A stretch of DNA of 64,000 bases. Source: Kineosporia babensis. Lineage in GTDB: Bacteria; Actinomycetota; Actinomycetes; Actinomycetales; Kineosporiaceae. Below are positions 26,164 through 33,508 of the stretch, one piece after another. The translations under genes were made by a program, and so were the position numbers. The stretch covers positions 1 through 64,000 of the forward strand of contig NZ_JAJOMB010000020.1 of assembly GCF_021129305.1 (NCBI RefSeq), written 5' to 3'. The notes below the pieces were generated by a model that ran no database searches, had not been told where the DNA came from, and saw only the letters and a program-made list of their open reading frames with translations. Numbering within the stretch: the stretch's first letter is position 1; every line of letters starts with the position of its first letter.

Positions 26164-27186
26164 TCAACTCGCCTTCTCGTCGGTCAGGGGGACCAGGTCG
26201 CGGCGGGACCAGGAGGCCACGACCTTCTCGCCTCGGTGCTCGGTGTGCTCGCCGGCCCGTTCCAGCACGATCAGCTGGGTGCCGTCGTCCAGCTGCAGGT
26301 GCACGCGGATCTCACTGCCCAGGTAGATCGACTCGGCGATCACGCCTTCCACGACGATCTCCGCGTCGGGAACGCGCTCGTGGTGCAGCTGAATCTTCTC
26401 GGGCCGCAGGCCATGACGCCGCGCGATCCCGAACAGCCTCTGCGACGTGGCGGAATCGAACAGATTGGACGTGCCGACGAACTGGGCCACGTAAGGACTG
26501 GCGGGCCGTTCGTAGATCTCGGCCGGGGTGCCGATCTGGACGATCCGGCCCTGGTCGAACACCGCCACCCGGTCGCTCAGGCTCAGCGCTTCTTCCTGGT
26601 CGTGGGTGACGAAGACGAAGGTGGTGCCGAGCCGGCGCTGCAACTGCTTGAGCTCGACCTGCATCTGCTCACGGAGCTTGAGATCCAGTGCCCCGAGCGG
26701 CTCGTCGAGCAGCAGCACCTTGGGCTGCACCACGATCGCCCGGGCCAGCGCCACCCGCTGCCGCTGCCCGCCCGAGAGCTGGTGCGGACGGCGCTCGGCC
26801 ACCTGCTCCAGCCGCATCAGGGCCAGCGCCTCGCGGGCCTTTTCGTGACGGCTGCGCTTGGGAACCCGCCGGACCCGCAGGCCGTAGGCGACGTTGTCGA
26901 GCACGCTCAGGTGCGGGAACAGCGCGTAGTCCTGGAACACGGTGCTCACGTCGCGCTGATGCGCGGCCGTGGCGGTGACGTCCTGGCCGTCGAGCTCGAT
27001 CGTGCCGGAGGTGGCTCGCTCGAAGCCCGCGATCAGCCGCAGCACCGTGGTCTTGCCCGAGCCGGAAGGGCCGAGCATCGAGAAGAACTCGCCGTCGTGA
27101 ACCGTCAGGTCAAGGCCGTCGACGGCCACGACCTCACCGAAACGCTTGGTCAGGGCGCGCAGAAGAACCGGGGGCGTGGGCTGCAC
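26164..27186 (-). CDS. ABC transporter ATP-binding protein, PotA-like
   Basis: ATPase of 340 residues. Walker A GPSGSGKT at 39-46, Q-loop VFQDYALFPHLSV, signature LSGGQRQRVALARA, Walker B VLLLDEPLGALD, switch His in FVFVTHDQEEA. The C-terminal TOBE region (LRPEKIQLHHERVPDAEI) is that of PotA/CysA-type ATPases. GTG 27186 has TAGGTT 6 nt upstream, so the mRNA should be leaderless. It begins the four-gene transporter unit and lies 52 nt downstream of the Cache-domain gene. Confidence 0.93.
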   Translation of the reverse strand: MQPTPPVLLRALTKRFGEVVAVDGLDLTVHDGEFFSMLGPSGSGKTTVLRLIAGFERATSGTIELDGQDVTATAAHQRDVSTVFQDYALFPHLSVLDNVAYGLRVRRVPKRSRHEKAREALALMRLEQVAERRPHQLSGGQRQRVALARAIVVQPKVLLLDEPLGALDLKLREQMQVELKQLQRRLGTTFVFVTHDQEEALSLSDRVAVFDQGRIVQIGTPAEIYERPASPYVAQFVGTSNLFDSATSQRLFGIARRHGLRPEKIQLHHERVPDAEIVVEGVIAESIYLGSEIRVHLQLDDGTQLIVLERAGEHTEHRGEKVVASWSRRDLVPLTDEKAS

Positions 27187-27192
27187 GCCTTA

Positions 27193-27222
27193 AACCTATG
27201 GGACCAGATGTTTAAACGTCCA
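27193..27222 (-). promoter_or_regulatory. potA-like promoter with operator inside the spacer
   Basis: Minus-strand -35 TGGACG (27222-27217) and -10 TAGGTT (27198-27193) are 18 nt apart. The spacer holds the palindrome GTTTAAAC (27210-27217), extended to GATGTTTAAACGTC (27207-27220) with one mismatched pair. The start GTG is 6 nt past the -10 box. A repressor bound here would block polymerase; the linked FadR-type protein is the natural candidate. Confidence 0.55.
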
Positions 27223-27238
27223 GAGCGACATTCGTTTT

Positions 27239-27901
27239 TTACATCCGCACCACCGACAGCGGCAGCGACCCGCAAGCGGCGCCCTCCCGGCACGCGTCCA
27301 GGTTGATCAATTTGCCTGCGGCGAGCCGATGGTCGGCCGAAGCGATCACCCGGCCGTGCCCGGAGACCAAGGTGGCGCCGGCTGCCCCCAGCCCCTCCAG
27401 CAGCACCTCCTCCAGCGTCTCGACCAGAGTGTCGGCGCCGACGATGCCCAGCATCCGCTCCTGCACCACCACCGGAACGCTGAGCGTGACCACGTACTCG
27501 TCCGTGCAGATGTAGTCGACGTACGGGCCGGTGACATGCCGCCGCCGGGTCTGCTCCGGCACCCGGAACCACTCGCGGCGGGTGTAGTCGAGCACGTCTG
27601 CGTCCGGCGCGCCCGCCTCCCCCAGGAACTGTCGGCGCTCCCCTTGCCACCAGGCCAGATACAACGACCGGTCGGCCAGGGCGTCCTTGGCCGAGACGAA
27701 TCCACAACCGAGGACGAGCCCCGCGTCCAGTCGCGCCCGGGCCCGCTCCTGCAGGACGCCGACCACAGCCTGAGCCGGGGCCGGCCCCAGGGCGAAGAGC
27801 CCGGCCAGGCACTCGCGCATGTCTTCGAGCGCTACGAAGAGGCCTTCGAAAAGGCCGGAGACATCGCGGGCAACAGCACCCAAAGGCGTCTCGGTGCGCA
27901 C
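27239..27901 (-). CDS. soluble Cache-domain protein
   Basis: Protein of 220 residues with a Cache-like PAS fold: LDYTRREWFRVPEQTRRRHV, TGPYVDYICTDEYVVTLSVP, VVVQERMLGIVGADTLVETL, ending with VISADHRLAAGK-type sequence. Cache domains normally bind amines or amino acids outside the cell, but here there is no signal peptide or membrane helix, so the domain should be cytoplasmic. GTG 27901 is chosen because it starts 8 nt after the stop of the FadR-type gene and keeps the full domain. The pair precedes the importer, so it may report the imported ligand to the regulator. That role is an inference. Confidence 0.75.
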   Translation of the reverse strand: MRTETPLGAVARDVSGLFEGLFVALEDMRECLAGLFALGPAPAQAVVGVLQERARARLDAGLVLGCGFVSAKDALADRSLYLAWWQGERRQFLGEAGAPDADVLDYTRREWFRVPEQTRRRHVTGPYVDYICTDEYVVTLSVPVVVQERMLGIVGADTLVETLEEVLLEGLGAAGATLVSGHGRVIASADHRLAAGKLINLDACREGAACGSLPLSVVRM

Positions 27902-27908
27902 CGCCGCA

Positions 27909-28601
27909 TCATCGCACCGCGCGGTGGAGCTCGGCCAGACCTGCGAGCGCTCCGTCCACATGGGCCTGAACGGTACGCCGGGCGGTGTCACCGTCATGTT
28001 TCGCGATCGCGTCGACCAGTGCTTCCTGATACGTCTGGGCGCCGAACCGCAGCAGGACGCCGAAGTCCGCCTCCTGCCGGATCATCTCGCGAGTCATCCG
28101 CGCCGACTGGGTCAGCGCGGCCACAGCCAGAGTGAACTCCACCCCCTGATGACCAGAGGCGTCGGGGGTGATCAGGCTGCGTAGTTCTTCCACGTCCTGC
28201 TCGTCGGCGTACTCCGCGGCCAGTTCCGCGCAACCGGCCAGGATCACCCGGTACAGGGTGCCCCGGTCACGCAGCTCGACCCGGGACATCCCGGCCAGAC
28301 GATGGCTCAGCGCCTGCTCGTCCATCTTGTGCGGACGGTGCACGAAGCTCCCGCCGCCCCGGCCCCGGACGGTGGTGACCAGACCCTTCTCGCGCAGGGC
28401 CTGCAACGCCTCGCGGGCGGTGACGGTGGCGACCCCGAGCATGGTGGCCAGCTCTTGTTCGCTGGGCAGCCGCTCACCGTCGGCCAGCAGGCCCACCCGG
28501 ATGGCGTCGGCCAGGCGCTGCTCGACCCGGACCGCCCTCCCCACGTCGCCGAGCGGCGCGAACACCGCCGAGCGCGAGCGCGATGCACGGCGGACAGACA
28601 C
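27909..28601 (-). CDS. FadR-type GntR family regulator
   Basis: Regulator of 230 residues. The N-terminal winged HTH reads LADGERLPSEQELATMLGVA followed by TVTAREALQALREKGLVTTV and RGRGGGSFV, the GntR signature. The C-terminal all-helical FCD domain carries the metal-type histidines and acids seen in ligand-binding FadR members (SHRLAGMSRVELRDRGTLYR, later AIAKHDGDTARRTVQAHVDG). GTG 28601 has TATCCT 6 nt upstream, predicting leaderless translation. First gene of the regulator-Cache-importer group. Confidence 0.9.
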   Translation of the reverse strand: MSVRRASRSRSAVFAPLGDVGRAVRVEQRLADAIRVGLLADGERLPSEQELATMLGVATVTAREALQALREKGLVTTVRGRGGGSFVHRPHKMDEQALSHRLAGMSRVELRDRGTLYRVILAGCAELAAEYADEQDVEELRSLITPDASGHQGVEFTLAVAALTQSARMTREMIRQEADFGVLLRFGAQTYQEALVDAIAKHDGDTARRTVQAHVDGALAGLAELHRAVR

Positions 28602-28607
28602 GGCTCA

Positions 28608-28613
28608 AGGATA
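28608..28613 (-). promoter_or_regulatory. -10 box of leaderless FadR-type gene
   Basis: Minus-strand TATCCT ends 6 nt before GTG 28601. Identical hexamer and spacing to the helicase gene at 2418. Confidence 0.45.
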
Positions 28614-28877
28614 CGGGGCCGAAACCACAGTCCCCCAGGAGCCTCGGCGACTCCCCCGCCCGAGGCGACCCACCCGTCCGTTGCTCTGCTCCCGACCGAG
28701 ACCGCCCCAAAGGGCACTCCCGTTCCCGGAACTGTTCTCAGAGTGCGGTTTTCGGATCACCCGAGGCACCTTTGCCGGGCTTTGCTCGTAGGGTGAATGG
28801 GGGACGGCCGGGCTGGGTACCCGGCTTCGTTCGCCTGTGTGTTTCCGGGTTTCTACCGCAAGGGAGCGTACCCGCAG

Positions 28878-30089
28878 ATGAAGCGATCCAGCAGTTCGCA
28901 CCGCCTGGGCCGGTCCGCCACCGCGGCCTTCGCCCTGGCCGCCGTGCTGACCGGCACCGTCCTCACGGCCGTCCCGGCCTCCGCGGCCGCCGGCGATCAC
29001 CACAACGATCTGCAGCATTCGGTCGACGCCCTGGTGAAGGCCGGCGCGGTCGGCACCCTGGTCCGGGTGGACGACGGCCACAAGCTGCGCACCGCCACGG
29101 CCGGCCTGGCCGATCGCGAGACCAAGCGGCGGCTGAAGAACAAGGACCAGTACGAGGCCGGGAGCCAGACCAAGACCTTCGTGGCCGTGCTGACCCTGCA
29201 ACTGGCCGCCCAGGGCAAGCTCAAGCTGGACGCCCCGGTGGAGAAGTACCTGCCGGGGGTGGTGCCGAACGGCCAGAAGATCACCGTGCGGATGCTGCTG
29301 CAGCACACCAGCGGCCTGTTCAACTACACCGAGGACGAGCAGGCCTTCAAGGAGATCCTGGCCGATCCCGAACGGGAGGCCACCCCGCAGGAACTGCTCG
29401 AGGTGGGCTTCCGTAACGACCCGTACTTCGCCCCGGGCCAGGGCTGGCACTACTCGAACACCGGCTACATCGTGCTCGGCGAGATGCTGCACCAGGTCAC
29501 CGGCCAGCCGGTGAAAACGCTGATCCAGCAGAAGATCGCCAAGCCGTTGCGGCTGCGCGACACCTATCTGGCCGACCCGAAGGTGGCGAACCCCGGGCCG
29601 GGCTTCGCACACGGGTACCTGACCGAGGTCGCGGACGGCAGGTTCAGCTACGCCGACACCTCGCAGTGGTCGTTGAGCTGGGCCGGGTCGGCCGGGGCGG
29701 TGGTCTCGACAGCCCGCGACCTGAGCACCTTCTACTCGACGCTGCTGGGTGGCGACCTGCTGCCGAAGGCGCAGCTGAACGAGATGAAGAAGACGGTCGA
29801 CCTGAGCGAGGAGTGGGGCGCTCCGATCGGCTACGGCCTGGGCCTGTACCGCCAGGAGACACCGTGCGGGACCGGCTGGGGCCACGACGGCGGCACCCTC
29901 GGGCACAACACGACGACGCTGGTCAGCAGCGACGGAAAGCGTTCCGTGGCAGGAGACGTCAACAACGCCTTCGTGTCTTCGGAAGCGCAGGAAGATCCGG
30001 CACTGGAACGTTTCGCCCTGGCACAGGGCCAGGTGCAGCTCGTGGCGGTGTGCGCGATGTTCGGCAAGGAGGTTCCGGCGCAGAAGTAG
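28878..30089 (+). CDS. secreted serine hydrolase (class C beta-lactamase / DD-peptidase fold)
   Basis: Exported protein of 403 residues with signal LALAAVLTGTVLTAVPASAAA-like sequence cut near residue 38. The penicillin-binding fold motifs are all present: SQTK (Ser96, Lys99), YSN (192-194) and HDG (336-338). Such proteins act as D-Ala-D-Ala carboxypeptidases, D-aminopeptidases or esterases outside the cell; true beta-lactamase activity is not implied. ATG 28878 is chosen because the signal peptide starts there; AGGGAG lies a little far upstream (about 13 nt). A 276-nt region before it holds no other gene. Confidence 0.92.
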   Translation: MKRSSSSHRLGRSATAAFALAAVLTGTVLTAVPASAAAGDHHNDLQHSVDALVKAGAVGTLVRVDDGHKLRTATAGLADRETKRRLKNKDQYEAGSQTKTFVAVLTLQLAAQGKLKLDAPVEKYLPGVVPNGQKITVRMLLQHTSGLFNYTEDEQAFKEILADPEREATPQELLEVGFRNDPYFAPGQGWHYSNTGYIVLGEMLHQVTGQPVKTLIQQKIAKPLRLRDTYLADPKVANPGPGFAHGYLTEVADGRFSYADTSQWSLSWAGSAGAVVSTARDLSTFYSTLLGGDLLPKAQLNEMKKTVDLSEEWGAPIGYGLGLYRQETPCGTGWGHDGGTLGHNTTTLVSSDGKRSVAGDVNNAFVSSEAQEDPALERFALAQGQVQLVAVCAMFGKEVPAQK

Positions 30090-30174
30090 CCCGGAAGGCG
30101 GCGCTGGTCAACCGGTTCCAGCGCCGCCACCCTTCTCCTAGTCGCGACACAGCCTGTTATCGCCGAATCTCAAT

Positions 30175-30219
30175 ATCGGGGCAACAAAGTTTGCCAGGGG
30201 CAGACTTTGTTGCCCCGAT
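30175..30219. repeat. long near-perfect hairpin
   Basis: Arms ATCGGGGCAACAAAGT (30175-30190) and ACTTTGTTGCCCCGAT (30204-30219) pair perfectly over 16 bp. Inside, T-TGCC (30191-30195) pairs with GGCA-G (30199-30203), leaving a 3-nt loop, so the RNA could form a 21-bp stem with one G-U pair. It lies 86 nt after the serine hydrolase and 57 nt before the CAP gene. It may be a terminator or an operator. Confidence 0.8.
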
Positions 30220-30221
30220 CC

Positions 30222-30255
30222 CGCACGCACGGCGAGCGCTTTGCTCGAGCGTGCG
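30222..30255. promoter_or_regulatory. second inverted repeat upstream of CAP gene
   Basis: CGCACGC (30222-30228) pairs with GCGTGCG (30249-30255), extended by CG/CG after one mismatch. An alternative short helix CGAGC/GCTCG (30233-30237 and 30243-30247) sits inside. Followed by TATACA at 30262-30267, a possible -10 box. Confidence 0.4.
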
Positions 30256-30275
30256 AAAAGGTATACAGAGGACGT

Positions 30276-30815
30276 ATGCCCAAGCGAGCCAAGCCGCGCA
30301 GCGGCCGGAAACGACCGCCGGACCGCCCGTCCGGTCCCCCGACGCGGCGGAGCCTGCCCACCGAAGAGCCTGACACCTGGGCCCCGGCAACCGTTCAGGT
30401 CCGGATCGAGAAGGGCAGCGCCACCGGGCAGGCGCGGCGCCGGCATCTGGAGGACCAGGTGCTACGGCTGGTCAACGCGGCCCGCCAGCGTGCCGGGAGC
30501 CCACCGCTGAAGGCCGACGAACGGCTGCGGGCAGCGGCCCGGCAGCACAGCGAGCGAATGTCTGATCTGCAGTTCTTCGACCACATGGACCCGGACGGCT
30601 CCGACCCGGGGCAGCGCATGCTGGCGGCCGGTCATCCCGCCCCAGGAGCCGAGAACATCGCCGCCGGGCAGGCCGCGGCCGAGCCGGTGATGCAGGCCTG
30701 GATGAACAGCCCGGGCCATCGGGTCAACATTCTCAACCCGGCGTTCGTCTCGCTCGGGGTGGGCGTTGACCTGCGGCCGGGCGGGCCGTTCTGGACCCAG
30801 AACTTCGGCTACTGA
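30276..30815 (+). CDS. CAP (SCP/PR1) domain protein without obvious signal peptide
   Basis: Protein of 179 residues. After a very basic, Pro-rich first 55 residues (KRAKPRSGRKRPPDRPS) comes a complete CAP domain: LVNAARQRAGSPPLKADERL, AARQHSERM, FFDHMDPDGSD, AENIAAGQAA, AWMNSPGHRVNILNPAF and WTQNFGY, including the two His and two Glu of the CAP cavity. CAP proteins are usually secreted, but no hydrophobic signal segment is seen from ATG 30276, which is well supported by AGAGGA close upstream. Either export is non-classical or the start lies elsewhere; the upstream frame to 30207 adds no signal either. Confidence 0.85.
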   Translation: MPKRAKPRSGRKRPPDRPSGPPTRRSLPTEEPDTWAPATVQVRIEKGSATGQARRRHLEDQVLRLVNAARQRAGSPPLKADERLRAAARQHSERMSDLQFFDHMDPDGSDPGQRMLAAGHPAPGAENIAAGQAAAEPVMQAWMNSPGHRVNILNPAFVSLGVGVDLRPGGPFWTQNFGY

Positions 30816-30836
30816 GCCCTTTCGGCCCCGCACAGC

Positions 30837-30871
30837 GAAGCGGCGCCGGGATCAGGGTCCGGCGCCGCTTC
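30837..30871. terminator. bidirectional hairpin terminator
   Basis: Perfect 13-bp arms GAAGCGGCGCCGG (30837-30849) and CCGGCGCCGCTTC (30859-30871) with a 9-nt loop, between the convergent CAP and GH16-like genes. Confidence 0.8.
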
Positions 30872-30884
30872 CTTCACAGTGGTC

Positions 30885-31637
30885 TCAGTTGATCGTGACC
30901 CAGTCGATCGACTCGGTGAAGCCCTGGGTCAGCGGCTGGCTGCCGGTGACCAGGCGCGGGCCGAGGATCAGGCTCATCGGGTCGGTCGGGATGACCGCCT
31001 GGTCGGTGATCGTCTCCAGCAGCTTGCCGTCGAGGTAGAACTTCACCGCGTTCCGGTCGTACTCCAGGGTGGCCTCGTGCCACTGCTGGTCGTACAGGTT
31101 CACGCCGGTGTCGACCTTGACCGACTTGTACTTGCCCCGCTTGGCGCTCTCGAACAGCAACTGGGTGTTGGTGAAGCTCTGGTTCGTGGTGTAGCCGAAG
31201 TTGATCTCGTTGAACTGGCTCCCGTCGGCCTTCGGACCGTCGTCCCACAGCGCGACGCCCCACCAGACGCCCTTCTTGTCGTCCACCTTCTTCTCCGGCC
31301 GGTCGGTCAGCGCGAAACGCACCGTGAACTTGCCCTCGGTGAACTTGCGCGCCTTGTACCTGGCCTTCGACCAGGAACCGTAGTTGTCCGGCGCAACCGC
31401 GGACTTCAGCCGGAACCGGGCCTTCTCACCCTCGATCGTCGGGCAGGTGTACTCGCAGCTCCACACGTTCTTGTCGAAGCTGGTGAAGTCGTCGCGGAAC
31501 TCCGGAACCGCCGCAGCGACGGCCTTTCCGGAGGTCTTGGCCGGCTCGGTGGCGCTCGCCTGCACCGCCGTGAAAGCGCCCACGGCCACCAGTACCGCAG
31601 AAACTCCACCGGCGATCCGCCAGCCCTTGGGTGTCAC
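30885..31637 (-). CDS. secreted GH16/concanavalin-like protein with degenerate catalytic motif
   Basis: Secreted protein of about 250 residues. The signal segment is WRIAGGVSAVLVAVGAFTAV, cut near ASA or AAA. The rest is a beta-jelly-roll resembling family 16 hydrolases: FRDDFTSFDKNVWS, WSKARYKARKFTEGKFTVRF, and at the position of the catalytic EIDxxE motif the sequence FNEINFGY. One Glu is kept, but Asp is replaced by Asn and the acid/base Glu is missing, so it may be a lectin-like binder or use another mechanism. ATG 31643 has GAGGAG touching it, whereas GTG 31637 has the same site at 6 nt, so GTG 31637 is the better start. Confidence 0.75.
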   Translation of the reverse strand: MTPKGWRIAGGVSAVLVAVGAFTAVQASATEPAKTSGKAVAAAVPEFRDDFTSFDKNVWSCEYTCPTIEGEKARFRLKSAVAPDNYGSWSKARYKARKFTEGKFTVRFALTDRPEKKVDDKKGVWWGVALWDDGPKADGSQFNEINFGYTTNQSFTNTQLLFESAKRGKYKSVKVDTGVNLYDQQWHEATLEYDRNAVKFYLDGKLLETITDQAVIPTDPMSLILGPRLVTGSQPLTQGFTESIDWVTIN

Positions 31638-31845
31638 ATCCATCTCCTCACAACGCCGCGAAAACCTCGCAGCCTCAACGTAACCGGCCGAATTCCGGCC
31701 AACAACCCGCGACGCTTAAGCTGCGGATAACTGCGCGATAGATGTTCTCCTGATCTCCCCGGCCGGGCATTTCCGTTGGTCCGAAAGCGCATTCAGGGCC
31801 CAGAAAGATGGGCCCCGGCTCTTCACGGAGCGTCCAACGGGCCGG

Positions 31846-32445
31846 TCACGGCTGGAGACCGAACCTTGTTTCACCGTTCTCCTCCACCGGGAGATCCGTT
31901 TCGTCCGGGCCGGCCAGAGGACCGTAGGACATGTTCAGCTCGACGGAGAACGGCCGGTATCGGCGGTCCTGGGACGCCGTCAAGAACCTCGAAAGGACAC
32001 CCAGCGTGCCGGGCAGGCCGAGTTCCTCGACCAAATCGGCGCGTCGAGGGGCGTATTCCGGCTGATGGCCGTACTCCTTCTCGTCGTTCTCGGCCATCAG
32101 CGCCGCCAGCGCTGCCTCGTCCGCCAGGCCGGTGTAACGCTCGGCATCGGCCACGTGTGGCACACCGACCACCAACGCCAGGGCCTCGCGCAGCGTAGGA
32201 GCCAGGAGCCCACCCCGGCCTTCGGTGTCGAGATAGACCACCGGGAAGTCGTCACCGGTGCCGACCAGCAGGTAGGCATCGCCGGAGGAGTCGCCGGCAA
32301 CCTTCTCCCACGGTGCGCCGATGGGTAGCACCAGCTCTTCCGGCAGGGGCTTTCCGGCTTGCGCCATGTCGAAACCGCATTCCGCAAGGTCTTCCTGCAT
32401 CCATGCGGTGGACCTGATCCGGGCCAGCACTTCGCGATCTGTCAT
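31846..32445 (-). CDS. uncharacterised soluble protein, SUKH/immunity-like appearance
   Basis: Not firmly recognised. A protein of 199 residues, acidic, without signal peptide or membrane helix. The middle part DFPVVYLDTEGRGGLLAPTL followed by REALALVVGVPHVADAERY resembles the core of SUKH/SMI1-type or related uncharacterised actinomycete proteins that display sequence about a bound partner. No toxin gene is adjacent. TAGCCT ends 7 nt before ATG 32445, so the transcript may be leaderless. A 208-nt gap separates it from the GH16-like gene downstream. Confidence 0.55.
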   Translation of the reverse strand: MTDREVLARIRSTAWMQEDLAECGFDMAQAGKPLPEELVLPIGAPWEKVAGDSSGDAYLLVGTGDDFPVVYLDTEGRGGLLAPTLREALALVVGVPHVADAERYTGLADEAALAALMAENDEKEYGHQPEYAPRRADLVEELGLPGTLGVLSRFLTASQDRRYRPFSVELNMSYGPLAGPDETDLPVEENGETRFGLQP

Positions 32446-32452
32446 GCGGGTC

Positions 32453-32458
32453 AGGCTA
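32453..32458 (-). promoter_or_regulatory. -10 box of leaderless gene
   Basis: Minus-strand TAGCCT ends 7 nt before ATG 32445; no Shine-Dalgarno sequence is present. Confidence 0.4.
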
Positions 32459-32482
32459 GTTCTGGTGACGTGGCGGCTCAGA

Positions 32483-33295
32483 TCACCAATTACCCACGCC
32501 CCGCTCCGGCGCCTCAGCCCTTTCCGGGCCAGGCACCGTGATCACCTGGATGCCCTGCTCCAGGAAAGGCTCGACCAGCTCGCCGGTGCCGGTGGTGACC
32601 AGCGTCCAGCCCGGGGCGAACCGGGTCCAGGCGTGGAACGGGCGGCGGCCCAGCTTGGCGGCGTGGGCCAGCACGTAGACGTGATCGCTGCGGGCGGCCA
32701 GCAGCTCCTTCAGCTGGGACTGGGACAGGTCGGCCTCGCAGATGCCGCGCTCGGCGTCCACGCTGTCGGCGCCCAGGAACACCCGGTCGAAGCTCATCCG
32801 GCTCAGGGCGATCTCGGCGATCGGGCCGACCAGGGCCTGGCTGAGCGGGCGCAGGGTGCCGCCCAGGCAGTGCAGGGTCACGCCCTCGGCGCCGGTCAGC
32901 TCCCCCAGCACGGTCAGGCTGGCGGTGGTCACGGTGACGCCGGAGCGCGAGCGCAGGCGGTGGGCCAGGGCGGCCGTGGTGGAGCCGGCGTCCAGCGCGA
33001 TCGACTCGCCGGGCTGGATCTGCTCGGCGGCCCAGGTGGCGATGGCCAGCTTCTCGCTGAACGCCTCACCGATGCGCTGCTGCAGCGACGGCTCGGTGTG
33101 GCTCTGCGCCACCATCGCCCCGCCGTAGGTCCGGGCCAGCTTCCCGGCGGACTCCAGCCGGGCCAGGTCGCGGCGGATGGTCGAGGGCGAGACCGCGAAG
33201 CGCTCGGCCATCTCGCCGACCTCGGCCAGGCCACGGGTCTCGGCCAGCCGGACGATCTCCTCGCGCCGGCGGCGGGAACTGAGCACCTGGACCAC
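32483..33295 (-). CDS. DeoR family sugar-operon repressor
   Basis: Regulator of 270 residues. The DeoR HTH is clear: RREEIVRLAETRGLAEVGEM, FAVSPSTIRRDLARLESAGK, then RTYGGAMVA. The C-terminal sensor domain (isomerase-like fold) has IALDAGSTTAALAHRL, LGGTLRPLSQALVGPIAEIA, FLGADSVDAERGICEADLSQ and YVLAHAAKLGRR. These repressors bind phosphorylated sugar intermediates. GTG 33295 is chosen for the GAGGAGG 4 nt upstream. It faces the acid-sugar operon across a 213-nt region rich in repeats, so it is the likely local repressor; effector perhaps a phosphorylated acid. Confidence 0.92.
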   Translation of the reverse strand: MVQVLSSRRRREEIVRLAETRGLAEVGEMAERFAVSPSTIRRDLARLESAGKLARTYGGAMVAQSHTEPSLQQRIGEAFSEKLAIATWAAEQIQPGESIALDAGSTTAALAHRLRSRSGVTVTTASLTVLGELTGAEGVTLHCLGGTLRPLSQALVGPIAEIALSRMSFDRVFLGADSVDAERGICEADLSQSQLKELLAARSDHVYVLAHAAKLGRRPFHAWTRFAPGWTLVTTGTGELVEPFLEQGIQVITVPGPERAEAPERGVGNW

Positions 33296-33351
33296 GGGGC
33301 CTCCTCGACTCTGAGGGACGGGCCGGCGGTTTCTCCGACGACCGAAGAACA

Positions 33352-33457
33352 GGTTGCGCGTTGTGCGCAGGTCAGCGCAAGAACTCCCCGGCGATGTTAA
33401 GCAGGTCACTCAATTGGCGCCCATTCTGCGCGAAAACCTGGCGCGGAACGCGCAACC
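33352..33457. promoter_or_regulatory. divergent regulatory region with repeated TTGCGCG-type motifs
   Basis: GGTTGCGCG (33352-33360) is the exact inverse of CGCGCAACC (33449-33457). Between them lie further GCGC-containing boxes: TGTGCGCAG, AGCGCAAG, TTGGCGCC and CTGCGCGAA. DeoR proteins often bind repeated boxes on either side of a promoter and loop the DNA, so these are candidate operators. Confidence 0.45.
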
Positions 33458-33508
33458 GGTGTGAAGGTTCCCGGCAAGCCCCTCACCCGTTGCGAGGAGT
33501 GGTCAACG

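Noticed and set aside
31846-32445. Toxin-immunity pair
   Set aside because: The protein resembles immunity-type folds only loosely and no toxin gene or polymorphic cassette is adjacent.
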